The notes: generated by a model not told the origin, from the sequence alone. Shown: positions 1-10,389, counted from the stretch's first letter. The stretch is 64,000 bases of DNA from Herbaspirillum seropedicae (GCF_001040945.1 NZ_CP011930.1:3963021-4027020); one strand, 5' to 3'. Program-made: numbers and translations.

Positions 1-522
1 CAGAACCGGCAGCCTGGCGTGGAAGTGCTGCTGCGCGACTACGCCAAGGATCCGCGCGAGCGGGTGCGACGGCAGGCCTTGTTCCTATGGGCAAGCAGTT
101 TGCCGCAAGAGCGCGATGCCGTGGCCGCGCTTGCCTTGCAGGACAAGGCTGTCTCGGTATGCAAGCTGGCGGTGCAGCTTGGCCGGGCCGGAGCCTATGT
201 CAGCTTTGCGGACATCGCCGCCATGCTGCGCCAGCATGGCCATCAGACGATCGCCTTGTCACTTTGCGCGCGTCATCCTTGGGATTTGATGGCCTGCATC
301 GCGCTGATCGATAGCCTCGAGCAGCCCCAAGCGCATCAGGATGAACGGCTGCGCGCCGCCCTGGCGCCGTGGCTGGACAACCCCGGGCATGGCTGGACGA
401 ATCCGCAACGCTGGCATGTCGAGTTGATGGCGCAGTTGGAGGGGGTGCGGCGACTGCGGCGTATCGTGCCGCCGGAGTGGCATGCGCAGTTGCAGAATTT
501 GCTAGGGAACGCAGGAGCATGA
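1..522 (+). CDS. C-terminal part of a helical-repeat protein (5' partial)
   Basis: The frame is open from the first base, so the start lies outside the window; about 173 codons are visible. The protein is rich in Ala, Leu and Arg, with short amphipathic helices that look like HEAT-type repeats (for example residues with VRRQALFLWASSLPQ). No catalytic motif or membrane segment is visible. It ends 26 bp before the convergent hrpA gene. I do not recognise a specific family and assign no function. Confidence 0.6.
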   Translation, partial: QNRQPGVEVLLRDYAKDPRERVRRQALFLWASSLPQERDAVAALALQDKAVSVCKLAVQLGRAGAYVSFADIAAMLRQHGHQTIALSLCARHPWDLMACIALIDSLEQPQAHQDERLRAALAPWLDNPGHGWTNPQRWHVELMAQLEGVRRLRRIVPPEWHAQLQNLLGNAGA

Positions 523-548
523 ACGGCGATGCAGTGGAGACTCCAGCC

Positions 549-3500
549 TCACCGCTGCATACTCTCCCAAACCTTCTGCAAGCGCTTCACCGACACCGGC
601 ATCGGCGTCTTCAATTCCTGTGCATAGAGCGACACGCGCAACTCCTCCAGCATCCAGCGGAACTCGGTCATCTTCGGATCCGCCCTGCCGGCGCGGTCCT
701 TCAGGGCGCGTTGATACGGCAGCGCCACCGAATTCCATTCCGCCAGCAATCGTGTATCACGTGCCGGATCGGCGCGCAGCTTGTCCAGCCGCACGTTGAT
801 GGCCTTCAGATAACGCGGATAGTGACTCAGATTGCCGTAATCGGTCTCGGCCACGAAACGCTTGCCCACCAGTTGCGATAGCTGCGCCTGCATGTCAGCC
901 GCTGCCTGCGCGTGCGCCTTGATGCCTTGCAGTTTCTTGGGCAGGGCATGGTACTCGGCCAGTATCTGGCCGCACAGGCGGGCAATCTCGTTGACCAGCA
1001 AACCCAGCCGGGCCTTGCCTTCATCACGGCGGCGATTGAACTCGTCGGCGTTGCGCGGCAGCGGGTCCTGCAGGAAGGCGCGCTCCAGGCCGGCATTGAG
1101 GATCTGTTCGCGCAATTCTTCCTGCGAACCCAGGGCCATGAATTGCATGCCCATCTGCTGCAGGCCCGGAATATTCTTTTCCAGGTACTTGAGCTGCTCC
1201 TTCATCTGCAAGGCAAACAGACGACGCAGCCCGGCATAGTGGAAGCGCGCCGCCTCGGCCGGATCATCAAAGACTTCCAGGTCACAATGCGTCTTGCGGT
1301 CCACCAGCGCGGGGAAACCGATCAGCGTCTGCGCCTGCTTACCGCTGCCGCGTGTAATCTCCAGCAACTCAGGCAATTCACCAAAACTCCAGCTGGTGAG
1401 GTTGCTGTATTCGCCTACCGAAGCCGGCGCAGCAGCAGCCGGCGCGGCGCTGGTCCCGCCCTTGCTGGTGGCGGCGGCGGGCGAAGGCGCGGCATTGTCC
1501 TCGTCCTCGCGGGGAGCAATGGCCACCTGCTCGGCCAGCTTCTGGAACTGCTGGCGCGCCTGCCCGCCGAACTCGGCTTGCAGGGCGGCGAGGTTGCGGC
1601 CCATCTCCAGCTGGCGCCCATGCTCATCGACGATCTTGAAGTTCATCGCATGGTGGGCTGACAGCGTTTCCTGCTTGAAATCGCTGGGCTTGACTAGCAG
1701 GGTGATCTGCTCGCGGATATCAGCAATGATGGCGTCGATGAGGTTGCCGCGACCAAAGGCCTTGCGCTCTTCCATGCGCTCGCAGAAGCGGGCGGCGTAG
1801 TCGGGCAGCGGCACGCAATGGCGACGCAGCTTCTGTGGCAAGGACTTCAGCAGCAGATGCACCTTCTCCTTCAACATGCCCGGCACCAGCCATTCACAGC
1901 GATCCGCCGAGACCTGGTTCAGTGCATACAGCGGCACGGTCAGCGTGACGCCATCACGGGCAGCGCCGGGTTCGAAGTGATAGCTCAAGGCCATGGCGAT
2001 GCCTGCCACGTTCATGGTCTTGGGGAACAGCTCCGTGGTCACACCAGCGGCCTCGTGACGCATCAGGTCGTCACGGTTCAGGTACAACAGCTTGGGATCG
2101 GCGGCAGTGGCCTCCTTGTGCCACTTCTCGAAGTCCACGCCATTGCAGATGTCATGCGGGATCAGCTTGTCGTAGAAACCGATGATGAGCTCATCGTCCA
2201 CCAGCACATCCAGACGGCGCGACTTGTGTTCCAGATTCTCGATCTCGCGCACCAGTTTCTGGTTGTGCGCGAAGAACGGGGCGCGGGTCTCGAAGTCGCC
2301 GCCGACCAGGGCGTCGCGGATGAAGATCTCGCGTGCTTCAGCCGGATTGATCTTGCCGTAGTTGATGCGGCGCTGGCTGTACACCACCAGCCCATACAGC
2401 GTGGCGCGTTCGGAGGCGGTGACCTGGGCCGCGCGCTTTTCCCAGCGCGGCTCGCCCCAGGATTTCTTCAACAGGTGGCCCCCCAGCTTTTCCAGCCATT
2501 CGGGCTGGATGTTGGCCACGCAGCGTGCATACAGGCGGGCAGTATCGACCAGCTCGGCGGCCATCACCCAACGCCCCGGCTTCTTGGTCAGATGCGCGCC
2601 GGGCCAGATGTTGAACTTGATGCCGCGTGCACCCAGGTATTGCGCATCGTCCTCGCTCTTGAAACCGACGTTGCCCAGCAGGCCCGTCAGCAGCGCCAAG
2701 TGCAGCTGATCGTAGGTGGCGGGGGCTTCATTGAGACGCCAGCCCTGCTCCTTGACGATGGTCAGCAATTGCGAATGGACATCGCGCCACTCGCGCAGGC
2801 GCAGTTGCGAGAGGAAATTCTCGCGGCAATGCTCCTGCAATTGCCGGTTCGATTTCTTGTGGGCGATGGCGTCTTCGAACCATTTCCAGATCTTGAGGTA
2901 GCTGGCGAATTCGGACTTTTCATCGGCGAATTTCTTGTGGGCGTTGTCGGCCGCATTCTGCGCATCCATGGGCCGGTCACGCGGGTCTTGCACAGACACG
3001 GCGGCGGCGATGATCAGCAGTTCGGTCAGGCAGGCATTGTCGCGGCCGGCCAGGATCATGCGGCCCACGCGCGGGTCCAGCGGCAGGCGCGCCAACTGCT
3101 TGCCCAGCGGCGTCAGGCGGTTCACGCCGCCCTGCTCTTCCACCGCGCCCAGTTCCTGCAGCAGCTGGTAGCCGTCGGCAATGGCGCGGCCCAGCGGCGG
3201 TTCGATGAAGGGGAAGCTCTCCACATCAGTCAGATGCAGCGACTTCATGCGCAGGATCACCGAGGCCAGCGACGAACGCAGGATTTCGGGATCGGTGAAC
3301 TTGGGACGCTGCAGGAAATCCTGTTCGTCATACAGACGGATACACACACCCGCCGCCACCCGGCCGCAACGACCGGCGCGCTGGTTGGCCGCCGATTGCG
3401 CCACCGGCTCGATCTGCAACTGCTCGACCTTGTTGCGGTAGCTGTAGCGCTTGACCCGCGCCAGGCCGGCATCGACCACATAGCGGATGCCGGGCACGGT

Positions 3501-4616
3501 CAACGAAGTCTCGGCCACATTGGTGGCCAGCACGATGCGGCGTGCATTGCTGGTCTTGAAGACGCGCTCCTGCTCTTGCGCGGACAGGCGCGCAAACAGC
3601 GGCAGGATTTCCACATGCGGCGGATGATGCTTGCGCAGCGCTTCGGCGGCATCGCGGATTTCGCGCTCGCCGGGGAGGAAGACCAGCACGTCGCCCGCGC
3701 CGATGCGTGCCAGTTCATCCACGGCATCGACCACGGCGTCCATCAGGTCGCGCTGCTCGCGGTCCTTCTGGGCCTGGCTGGCGCGCCCCTCGGCGCGCGC
3801 CCGCGCCTGCGCCACCTCGGTGGAGACGCCGCTGCGGTCGGCATTGTCGATGGGCCGGTATCGGATCTCCACCGGATACAGCCGACCCGAGACCTCGATC
3901 ACCGGCGCCGGCACGATCTCGCCCTTCACCTCACGCCCGAAATGACGGGCGAAGCGGTCGGCATCGATGGTGGCCGAGGTGATGATGATCTTCAGGTCGG
4001 GACGCTTGGGCAGCAACTGCTTCAGGTAGCCCAGCAGGAAATCGATGTTGAGGCTGCGTTCATGCGCCTCGTCGATGATGATGGTGTCGTACTGGCGCAG
4101 CAGCGGATCGGTCTGCGTCTCGGCCAGCAGGATGCCGTCGGTCATCAGCTTGATCCACGCGCCCTTGGACAGCGTGTCGTTGAAGCGCACCTTGTAGCCG
4201 ACCAGCTCGCCCGGCGGGGAATTCAATTCCTGCGCGATCCGTTTGGCGGTAGAGGATGCGGCGATCCGGCGCGGCTGGGTGTGGCCGATCAGGCCCTTTT
4301 CTCCACGGCCCAGCTCCAGGCAGATCTTGGGCAATTGGGTGGTCTTGCCGGAACCGGTCTCGCCGCTGACGATGATGACCTGGTGCGCCCGCAGCGCCGC
4401 GGCGATCTCGTGGCGGCGGCCAGAGACGGGCAGCTCTTCGGGGAAAGTCACCGGCGGCAAGGGATTGCGCAATGGCGCAGGCGCGGGCGCGGCCTCGGCG
4501 GCAGAGTCGGTGCGGCGTGGACCGCGGGCGTCGCGCTGTCCGCGCGCGCGCTCCTGCTGCGGGTTCTTCTGCGGCTGGGCGGCGGGGGCTGGGGTGGGGG
4601 CTTTGGTAACAGACAT
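549..4616 (-). CDS. hrpA: ATP-dependent RNA helicase HrpA (DEAH box)
   Basis: This 1355-residue protein is a DEAH-box RNA helicase, known in E. coli for rescuing stalled ribosomes. After a low-complexity Ala/Pro/Arg N-terminus (about residues 1-55) come Walker A GETGSGKT (about 85-92), the DEAH box IIIDEAHERSLN (about 179-190), ITSATID and QRAGRCGR, then helicase-associated domains and the long C-terminal extension typical of full-length HrpA. Length matches the family (about 1300). Start is the ATG at 4616. It stands alone, divergent from argA with a 184-bp gap and convergent with the upstream partial gene. Confidence 0.95.
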   Translation of the reverse strand: MSVTKAPTPAPAAQPQKNPQQERARGQRDARGPRRTDSAAEAAPAPAPLRNPLPPVTFPEELPVSGRRHEIAAALRAHQVIIVSGETGSGKTTQLPKICLELGRGEKGLIGHTQPRRIAASSTAKRIAQELNSPPGELVGYKVRFNDTLSKGAWIKLMTDGILLAETQTDPLLRQYDTIIIDEAHERSLNIDFLLGYLKQLLPKRPDLKIIITSATIDADRFARHFGREVKGEIVPAPVIEVSGRLYPVEIRYRPIDNADRSGVSTEVAQARARAEGRASQAQKDREQRDLMDAVVDAVDELARIGAGDVLVFLPGEREIRDAAEALRKHHPPHVEILPLFARLSAQEQERVFKTSNARRIVLATNVAETSLTVPGIRYVVDAGLARVKRYSYRNKVEQLQIEPVAQSAANQRAGRCGRVAAGVCIRLYDEQDFLQRPKFTDPEILRSSLASVILRMKSLHLTDVESFPFIEPPLGRAIADGYQLLQELGAVEEQGGVNRLTPLGKQLARLPLDPRVGRMILAGRDNACLTELLIIAAAVSVQDPRDRPMDAQNAADNAHKKFADEKSEFASYLKIWKWFEDAIAHKKSNRQLQEHCRENFLSQLRLREWRDVHSQLLTIVKEQGWRLNEAPATYDQLHLALLTGLLGNVGFKSEDDAQYLGARGIKFNIWPGAHLTKKPGRWVMAAELVDTARLYARCVANIQPEWLEKLGGHLLKKSWGEPRWEKRAAQVTASERATLYGLVVYSQRRINYGKINPAEAREIFIRDALVGGDFETRAPFFAHNQKLVREIENLEHKSRRLDVLVDDELIIGFYDKLIPHDICNGVDFEKWHKEATAADPKLLYLNRDDLMRHEAAGVTTELFPKTMNVAGIAMALSYHFEPGAARDGVTLTVPLYALNQVSADRCEWLVPGMLKEKVHLLLKSLPQKLRRHCVPLPDYAARFCERMEERKAFGRGNLIDAIIADIREQITLLVKPSDFKQETLSAHHAMNFKIVDEHGRQLEMGRNLAALQAEFGGQARQQFQKLAEQVAIAPREDEDNAAPSPAAATSKGGTSAAPAAAAPASVGEYSNLTSWSFGELPELLEITRGSGKQAQTLIGFPALVDRKTHCDLEVFDDPAEAARFHYAGLRRLFALQMKEQLKYLEKNIPGLQQMGMQFMALGSQEELREQILNAGLERAFLQDPLPRNADEFNRRRDEGKARLGLLVNEIARLCGQILAEYHALPKKLQGIKAHAQAAADMQAQLSQLVGKRFVAETDYGNLSHYPRYLKAINVRLDKLRADPARDTRLLAEWNSVALPYQRALKDRAGRADPKMTEFRWMLEELRVSLYAQELKTPMPVSVKRLQKVWESMQR

Positions 4617-4787
4617 GAGGCCGACATTATACCTGCCACAGCCCGCCCGGTCAGGCTGCAGGCGGCTGCGGGGGCGATGGGGCCGTCCTTTGAGGTGATG
4701 TCAGGCCGATTGCTTCCGGATTGCAACAGCTGGGACCGAAATCGGGCCGCAAACGCCCATGGGCCAACGGATGGGCGCGACGCTGGT

Positions 4788-4793
4788 TATAAT
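4788..4793 (+). promoter_or_regulatory. Perfect -10 box directly upstream of argA
   Basis: TATAAT ends seven bases before the argA ATG at 4801, so transcription would begin at or next to the start codon. No Shine-Dalgarno sequence lies between. The -35 region is weak. This suggests a leaderless or nearly leaderless transcript. Confidence 0.55.
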
Positions 4794-4800
4794 GCGCGTC

Positions 4801-6114
4801 ATGGAAAAACAGACCGAATTCGTCAACTGGCTGCGCTCCGTCGCGCCCTATGTCCACGCCTTCCGCGGCAAGACCTTCGTGGTCGCCTTTCCGGGCGAGC
4901 TGGTCACGGCCGGCGACCTGCAAGTGCTGGCCCAGGATCTCTCCCTGCTGCATGCGCTGGGCATCCGCGTGGTGGTGGTGCATGGCTCGCGCCCGCAGGT
5001 GGCCGAGCAGCTGGCGCTGCGCAATGTCGAGGCGCGCTTCCACAACGGCCTGCGCGTGACTGACAGCGCCGCCCTGGAATGCGCCAAGGAAGCCGCTGGC
5101 GAATTGCGCCTGGACATCGAGGCCGCCTTCAGCCAGGGCCTGCCCAATACGCCCATGGCCCATTCGGCCATCCGCGTGATCTCGGGCAACTTCGTCACGG
5201 CCCGCCCCATGGGCGTGATCGATGGCGTGGACCTGCAACTGACCGGCGTGGTGCGCAAGATCGCCGCCGACGTCATCCAGCCCATCATGAACGCGGGCGG
5301 CATCGTCTTGCTCTCGCCGCTGGGCTTCTCACCCACCGGCGAAGCCTTCAACCTGACCATGGAAGACGTGGCCGTCTCGGCGGCCATCGCGCTGCGCGCC
5401 GAAAAGCTGATCTTCCTGTCGGAAACGCCGATGATGACCGACGCCGGCGGCGCCGAAATCCGCGAACTGTCCTCGCACCAGGCCGAGGCCGTGCTGTCGG
5501 CCGGCTTCCTCTCGCCGGAAGCGGCCTTCTACCTGGCCAGCGTGGTCAAGGCCTGCAATGCCGGCGTCTCGCGCGCCCACATCGTGCCCTTCGCCACCGA
5601 TGGCTCGGCGCTGCTGGAGCTGTTCACCCACGATGGCGTGGGCACCATGGTCACCTACGAAAACCTGGAAAGCCTGCGCCAGGCCACCATCGAAGACGTG
5701 GGCGGCATCCTCAAGCTGATCGAACCGCTGGAAGCCGACGGCACCCTGGTCAAGCGGGGCCGCGAACTGATCGAACGCGAAATCCACTATTTCTCGGTCA
5801 TCGAGCACGACAACGTCATCTTCGGTTGCGCCGCCCTCTATCCCTTCCCCAAGGAGCGCATGGGCGAGATGGCCTGCCTGACCGTGAACCCCGAAGTGCA
5901 GGGCCAGGGCGATGGCGACCGTATCTTGAAGCACATCGAGACCCGCGCCCGCGAGGCCGGCCTGACCAAGCTCTTCGTGCTGACCACGCGCACCTCGCAC
6001 TGGTTCTTGAAGCGCGGCTTCGTGCTGGCAGGCGTGAACGACCTGCCGCAAGACCGCCAGCAGATCTACAACTGGCAACGCAAGTCACAGGTCCTGATCA
6101 AGAACCTGTACTAA
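4801..6114 (+). CDS. argA: Amino-acid N-acetyltransferase (N-acetylglutamate synthase)
   Basis: The 437-residue product makes N-acetylglutamate from glutamate and acetyl-CoA, the first step of arginine synthesis. The N-terminal two thirds is an amino acid kinase-like fold (from FRGKTFVVAFPGE, with VVVVHGSRPQ about residue 58-67); the C-terminal third is a GNAT domain (NPEVQGQGDGDRIL, WFLKRGF). This two-domain form and length match ArgA. I chose the ATG at 4801 because homology begins at MEKQTEFVNWLR; an in-frame ATG at 4759 would add residues lacking homology. yggX follows 95 bp downstream on the same strand. A perfect -10 hexamer touches the start. Confidence 0.95.
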   Translation: MEKQTEFVNWLRSVAPYVHAFRGKTFVVAFPGELVTAGDLQVLAQDLSLLHALGIRVVVVHGSRPQVAEQLALRNVEARFHNGLRVTDSAALECAKEAAGELRLDIEAAFSQGLPNTPMAHSAIRVISGNFVTARPMGVIDGVDLQLTGVVRKIAADVIQPIMNAGGIVLLSPLGFSPTGEAFNLTMEDVAVSAAIALRAEKLIFLSETPMMTDAGGAEIRELSSHQAEAVLSAGFLSPEAAFYLASVVKACNAGVSRAHIVPFATDGSALLELFTHDGVGTMVTYENLESLRQATIEDVGGILKLIEPLEADGTLVKRGRELIEREIHYFSVIEHDNVIFGCAALYPFPKERMGEMACLTVNPEVQGQGDGDRILKHIETRAREAGLTKLFVLTTRTSHWFLKRGFVLAGVNDLPQDRQQIYNWQRKSQVLIKNLY

Positions 6115-6208
6115 GTTTTCCGTCAGGACGTGAGCAGGCTCAACCGCTGACACCCATCGCAGGCCCGCCCGTCCCAGGCATTTCATCTTAACGAACCAAG
6201 GAATCGAC

Positions 6209-6481
6209 ATGGCACGCATGGTCCACTGCATCAAACTGAACAAGGAAGCCGAAGGCCTGGACTTCCCCCCGTACCCCGGCGAACTGGGCAAGCGCATCTT
6301 CGAGAACGTCTCCAAGGAAGCCTGGGCCGCCTGGCTCAAGCACCAGACCATGCTGGTCAACGAAAACCGCCTGATGCTGGCCGACGCCCGCGCCCGCAAG
6401 TACCTGGCCGCGCAGATGGAAAAGCACTTCTTCGGCGAAGGCGCCGACGCTGCCGCCGGTTACGTGCCGCCCAGCGAATAA
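6209..6481 (+). CDS. yggX: Fe(2+)-trafficking / oxidative damage protection protein YggX
   Basis: This 90-residue protein is the small YggX protein, linked to iron handling and protection of iron-sulfur clusters. Full length matches the family, including the N-terminal [15 protein letters not shown] with its conserved Cys, [11 protein letters not shown] and MLVNENRL. An AAGGAA ribosome site precedes the ATG. It follows argA and is followed by a clear terminator, so argA-yggX is probably one transcription unit. Confidence 0.96.
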   Translation: MARMVHCIKLNKEAEGLDFPPYPGELGKRIFENVSKEAWAAWLKHQTMLVNENRLMLADARARKYLAAQMEKHFFGEGADAAAGYVPPSE

Positions 6482-6510
6482 GGCCGCGCCCCGCTGGGGC
6501 CGCCACCCGG

Positions 6511-6545
6511 AACGCCGCCCTGGTCCGCCACGGCGGCGTTTTTAT
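6511..6545 (+). terminator. Rho-independent terminator after yggX
   Basis: AACGCCGCC and GGCGGCGTT form a 9-bp stem around a 12-nt loop, followed by a T run into 6544. It lies 30 bp after the yggX stop. Confidence 0.85.
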
Positions 6546-6613
6546 TGCCCCCGCGCCAGCCGCGCTAAGCACTACAATGCGGATTCCTTTTCCGATTCAT
6601 GCAGGAGTCCACT

Positions 6614-9388
6614 TTGTCCTTGCGTTGTCCGCGTCTTGCCCTCCTGGTCCTGAGCCTGGGTTTCTTCCTTTCCGTCCCCGCCGCGCAGGCTGCTACTGCA
6701 ACTGCTGATGCTGCGCCGCCAGCGGCCATCAAGTCCCTGCCAGCGGGCGTAAGCGCCGGCCCCAGCGCCGAAGGCATCAGCGAATACCGTTTCGCCAACG
6801 GCTTCAAGCTGCTCCTGCTGCCGGACGACTCCCAGCCCACGGTCACGGTCAACATCACCTACCTGGTCGGCTCGCGCCACGAGAACTATGGCGAGACCGG
6901 CATGGCGCACCTGCTGGAACACCTGATGTTCAAGGGCTCGCCGCGCCATCCCAGCATTCCGCAAGATTTCAGCAAGCGCGGCATGAACTTCAACGGCACC
7001 ACCTGGCTGGACCGCACCAACTACTACGAGACCTTCCAGGCCAGCCCGGACAACCTGCGCTGGGCCATCGCCATGGAAGCCGACCGCATGCTCAACTCGA
7101 AGATCGCCCGCAAGGACCTCGACAGCGAGATGACCGTGGTGCGCAACGAGTTCGAAGCCGGCGAGACCTCGCCCACTCGCGTGATGTTGAAGCGCATGCA
7201 GAGCGTGGCCTATGACTGGCACGCCTATGGCCGCAACACCATCGGTGCGCGCAGCGATATCGAGAACGTGCGCATCGAGAACCTGCAAGCCTTCTACCGC
7301 ACCTACTACCAGCCCGACAACGCCGTGCTGCTCATCGCCGGCAAGTTCGATGCGGCCCAGGTGCTGCAATGGGTGGACCAGAGCTTTGGCCGCCTGCCCA
7401 AGCCCAAGCGCACCCTGCCCGCGTTCTGGACGGTCGAGCCGACCCAGGACGGCGAACGGCAATTCGTGATCCGCCGTCGCGGTGACCAGCAACTGGTGGC
7501 GCTGGCCTACAAGATGCCCTCCGCCCTGCACCCCGACGCCACCGCCCTGGGCTTTGCCGCCGACATCCTGACCGACACGCCCAATGGCCGCCTGCACAAG
7601 GCGCTGGTGGAAACCGGCATGGCCACCGAGGTCTACGCGATGCCCTTGGAAGGAATGGCCCCTGGCCTGCAGATGATGGTGGCCAAGGTCAAGGTCGGCG
7701 GTGATCTGGACGCGGTGCGCCAGGCCATGATCAGCGCCGTCGAATCCTTCAGCACCCAGCCGCCCACGCCCGAGGAAGTGGCGCGCCTGCATCGCGAAGC
7801 CGCCAACAGCTTCGAAACCCTGCAAAACAATCCACAACAGCTGGCCGTGGCGATGTCCAACGCCATCGCCCGCGGCGACTGGCGCTTGCTCTTCATCGAA
7901 CGTGACCGGATGCAGCGCCTCTCCAGCGCCGATATTGCCGCTGCAGCGGGCCGTTACTTCCGCCGCGACAACCGCACCGTCGGCCTCTACCTCCCCGACG
8001 ACCATCCCCAGCGCGCCGAGATCCCCACCGCCCCGGCTCTGGATACCCTGCTCTCGCAATACCAGCCGCGCACGGCCATTGCCTCCGGCGAAGCCTTCGA
8101 TCCGGCCCCGGCCAATATCGAACAGCGCACTACCCGCATCGCCCCCGGCCAGCCGCCCCATACCGCCCTGGACCTGGCGCTGCTGCCCAAGCAGTCACGC
8201 GGCCAGACGGTATCGGTCAGCCTGCACCTGCGCTTTGGCGACGCCCAGAGCCTGTTCGGCCAGCGCAACGTGGCCCAGTTGACCGAGGCCATGCTCATGC
8301 GCGGCACCGACAAGCTGGACCGCCGCCAGCTGGCCGATGAATTCGCCCGCCTGAAGATCAATGGCAGCCTCTACCGCTTCCAGACCACCCGCGAGAACCT
8401 GGTCCCGGCCATTGCCCTGGTGGGCGAGGTGTTCCGTCATCCACGCATGGATGCGGCCGAGTTCGAGCAATTGAAGAACGAGACCGTGGCCGGGCTGGAA
8501 GCGGGTCGCAAGGACCCTGACACCCGTGCAGGAGAGGCGCTGTCGGTCCACTTCGACCATTACCCGGCGGGCGACTGGCGTGCCGCGCAGACGCTGGAGC
8601 AGCGTATCGCCGCCGTGCGTGCTGTGACGCTGGAGCAGGTGAAGGATTTCCATCGCCGCTTCTACGGCGCATCCCAGGGCGAGCTGGCGGTCGTGGGCGA
8701 CTTCGACCCCGCCCAGGCGCGCAGCGCCATTGACCAGGCCTTTGGCGGCTGGACCAGCGCCGCGCCCTATGCACGGGTGTTGCAGACCTGGGCCGATATC
8801 CCCGCCAAGCGCCTGCTCGTCGATACCCCCGACAAGGAAAACGGGGTCTATTTCGCCCGCCAGAACATTCGTCTGAGCGACACCGATCCCGACTACCCGG
8901 CCCTGGCCGTGGCCAACTTCCTGCTGGGTGGTTCCAGCCTGAAGTCGCGCCTGGCCGACCGCGTGCGCCAGCAGGACGGCCTGTCCTACGGCATCTACAG
9001 CGGTCTGCAGGTGGCCGCCCTGACCGACGCCGGCCACTTGACCATCTACGCCATCGCCGCGCCCCAGAACCTGGACAAGGTCGATGCCGCCGTCCGTGAA
9101 GAGATCGCCCTTGCCCTCAAGGACGGTTTCAGCGAAGAGGAATTGCAGCGCGCCAAGTCCGGCATCCTGCAACAGCGCAACCAGCAACGCGCCGGCAACG
9201 ACAATGTGGCCGCGACATGGACCTTGCTGATGAACCAGGACCGCAACTTCCTGTGGCAGCAGGAAATCGACCGCAAGCTGGCCAGCCTGACGCTGGCCCA
9301 GGTCAACGCGGCCTTGCGCAAGTATGTCGATCCGGCCCGCATGACCACCGTCATCGCCCGCGACGAGACCAAGGTCCGCAAGCCCTGA
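6614..9388 (+). CDS. Periplasmic M16 (pitrilysin-like) zinc peptidase, two-domain
   Basis: About 924 residues with an N-terminal signal peptide (hydrophobic LALLVLSLGFFLSVPAAQA). The first M16 domain carries the inverted zinc motif HLLEH (about residues 99-103) and downstream acidic helix EMTVVRNEFEAGE; the second domain (from about residue 490) lacks HxxEH and should be the inactive partner half. Two M16 halves in one chain are typical of pqqL-type zinc proteases. The TTG at 6614 has AGGAG seven bases upstream and opens directly on the signal peptide; the in-frame ATG at 6599 has no ribosome site. A TACAAT -10-like hexamer is at 6573. Substrate unknown. Confidence 0.88.
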   Translation: MSLRCPRLALLVLSLGFFLSVPAAQAATATADAAPPAAIKSLPAGVSAGPSAEGISEYRFANGFKLLLLPDDSQPTVTVNITYLVGSRHENYGETGMAHLLEHLMFKGSPRHPSIPQDFSKRGMNFNGTTWLDRTNYYETFQASPDNLRWAIAMEADRMLNSKIARKDLDSEMTVVRNEFEAGETSPTRVMLKRMQSVAYDWHAYGRNTIGARSDIENVRIENLQAFYRTYYQPDNAVLLIAGKFDAAQVLQWVDQSFGRLPKPKRTLPAFWTVEPTQDGERQFVIRRRGDQQLVALAYKMPSALHPDATALGFAADILTDTPNGRLHKALVETGMATEVYAMPLEGMAPGLQMMVAKVKVGGDLDAVRQAMISAVESFSTQPPTPEEVARLHREAANSFETLQNNPQQLAVAMSNAIARGDWRLLFIERDRMQRLSSADIAAAAGRYFRRDNRTVGLYLPDDHPQRAEIPTAPALDTLLSQYQPRTAIASGEAFDPAPANIEQRTTRIAPGQPPHTALDLALLPKQSRGQTVSVSLHLRFGDAQSLFGQRNVAQLTEAMLMRGTDKLDRRQLADEFARLKINGSLYRFQTTRENLVPAIALVGEVFRHPRMDAAEFEQLKNETVAGLEAGRKDPDTRAGEALSVHFDHYPAGDWRAAQTLEQRIAAVRAVTLEQVKDFHRRFYGASQGELAVVGDFDPAQARSAIDQAFGGWTSAAPYARVLQTWADIPAKRLLVDTPDKENGVYFARQNIRLSDTDPDYPALAVANFLLGGSSLKSRLADRVRQQDGLSYGIYSGLQVAALTDAGHLTIYAIAAPQNLDKVDAAVREEIALALKDGFSEEELQRAKSGILQQRNQQRAGNDNVAATWTLLMNQDRNFLWQQEIDRKLASLTLAQVNAALRKYVDPARMTTVIARDETKVRKP

Positions 9389-9434
9389 TGGCATGAGGTG
9401 GCGCAGCCGCGCCCTTCATGAATGCGCCCAAAAC

Positions 9435-9468
9435 AAAATGGCCGTGTCGCGATGACACGGCCATTTTT
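9435..9468. terminator. Bidirectional terminator between the M16 peptidase and rpiA
   Basis: A 14-bp perfect stem (AAAATGGCCGTGTC and GACACGGCCATTTT) with a 5-nt loop, T run on one side and A run on the other, lies between two convergent genes and can serve both. Confidence 0.9.
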
Positions 9469-9617
9469 TATCCTGCATTGACTGCTGGCTTAACTGCTCT
9501 GGCTTAACTGCTGGTTTGATTTCTTGTTGACTATTTACCGATGCCCAACTGAACCAGGCCAGTACCAACAATCACTACAAGGCAAATTGCAAGTCAAAAC
9601 GGCGGTCAGGACCTCCC

Positions 9618-10289
9618 TCAAAACTCCAGCTTCTTCACCCCGTCAGCCGTGCCCAGCAGGCAGACATTGGCCCCCTGGCGCGCGAACAGGCCATTGGTGA
9701 CCACGCCGACGATGTTGTTGATCTTGTCTTCCACATCAGCCGGATCGGTGATGGACAAACCCAGCACATCGATGATGTAGCAGCCGTTGTCGGTCACCAC
9801 CGGCTTGCCATCCTTGACCCGCAGGCGCGGCTCGCCGCCCAGCGCCGCCAGCTTGCGCGCCACCACCGCATGCGACATCGGGATCACTTCCACCGGCAGC
9901 GGGAACTTGCCCAGCACCTCCACCAGCTTGGAGCCATCGGCGATGCAGACGAACTTCTGCGCCACCGAGGCCACGATCTTCTCGCGCGTGAGCGCCGCGC
10001 CGCCACCCTTGATCATGGCGCCGCCGCCATTGATCTCGTCGGCCCCGTCGATATACACCGGCATGGTCTCAACCTCGTTGAGATCGAAGACGGTGATGCC
10101 GTGCGAGCGCAGGCGCTCGGCCGTGGCCTCCGAGGAAGCCACGGCGCCCTTGATGCGGTGCTTGATCTTGCCCAGTTCATCGATGAAGAAATTGGCAGTG
10201 GAGCCCGTTCCCACACCGATGATCTCGCCATCGACCACATATTCGATGGCGGCCTTGGCCACGGCCTGCTTCAGTTCGTCTTGAGTCAT
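9618..10289 (-). CDS. rpiA: Ribose-5-phosphate isomerase A
   Basis: The 223-residue product interconverts ribose 5-phosphate and ribulose 5-phosphate in the pentose phosphate pathway. Seen: [15 protein letters not shown] near the N-terminus (phosphate-binding), YIDGADEIN with active-site Asp residues, and [12 protein letters not shown]. Length equals the family norm. It is monocistronic, convergent with the M16 peptidase gene across a shared terminator, and lies 100 bp downstream of the antiporter gene on the same strand. Confidence 0.97.
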   Translation of the reverse strand: MTQDELKQAVAKAAIEYVVDGEIIGVGTGSTANFFIDELGKIKHRIKGAVASSEATAERLRSHGITVFDLNEVETMPVYIDGADEINGGGAMIKGGGAALTREKIVASVAQKFVCIADGSKLVEVLGKFPLPVEVIPMSHAVVARKLAALGGEPRLRVKDGKPVVTDNGCYIIDVLGLSITDPADVEDKINNIVGVVTNGLFARQGANVCLLGTADGVKKLEF

Positions 10290-10389
10290 GATTTCTTGTT
10301 AATAGAACGTAAATAAAAACTTGATTCCCCACGCCGCAGAACTTACCAATTCTCAAATCATTAATTCTCAGCATGCGGGAGAAAAAATC

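Noticed and set aside
1818..5063. Very long plus-strand open frame opposite hrpA
   Set aside because: Mirror of the GC-rich hrpA coding frame; its translation is Gln/His/Arg-rich without homology, while the minus strand encodes a complete helicase.
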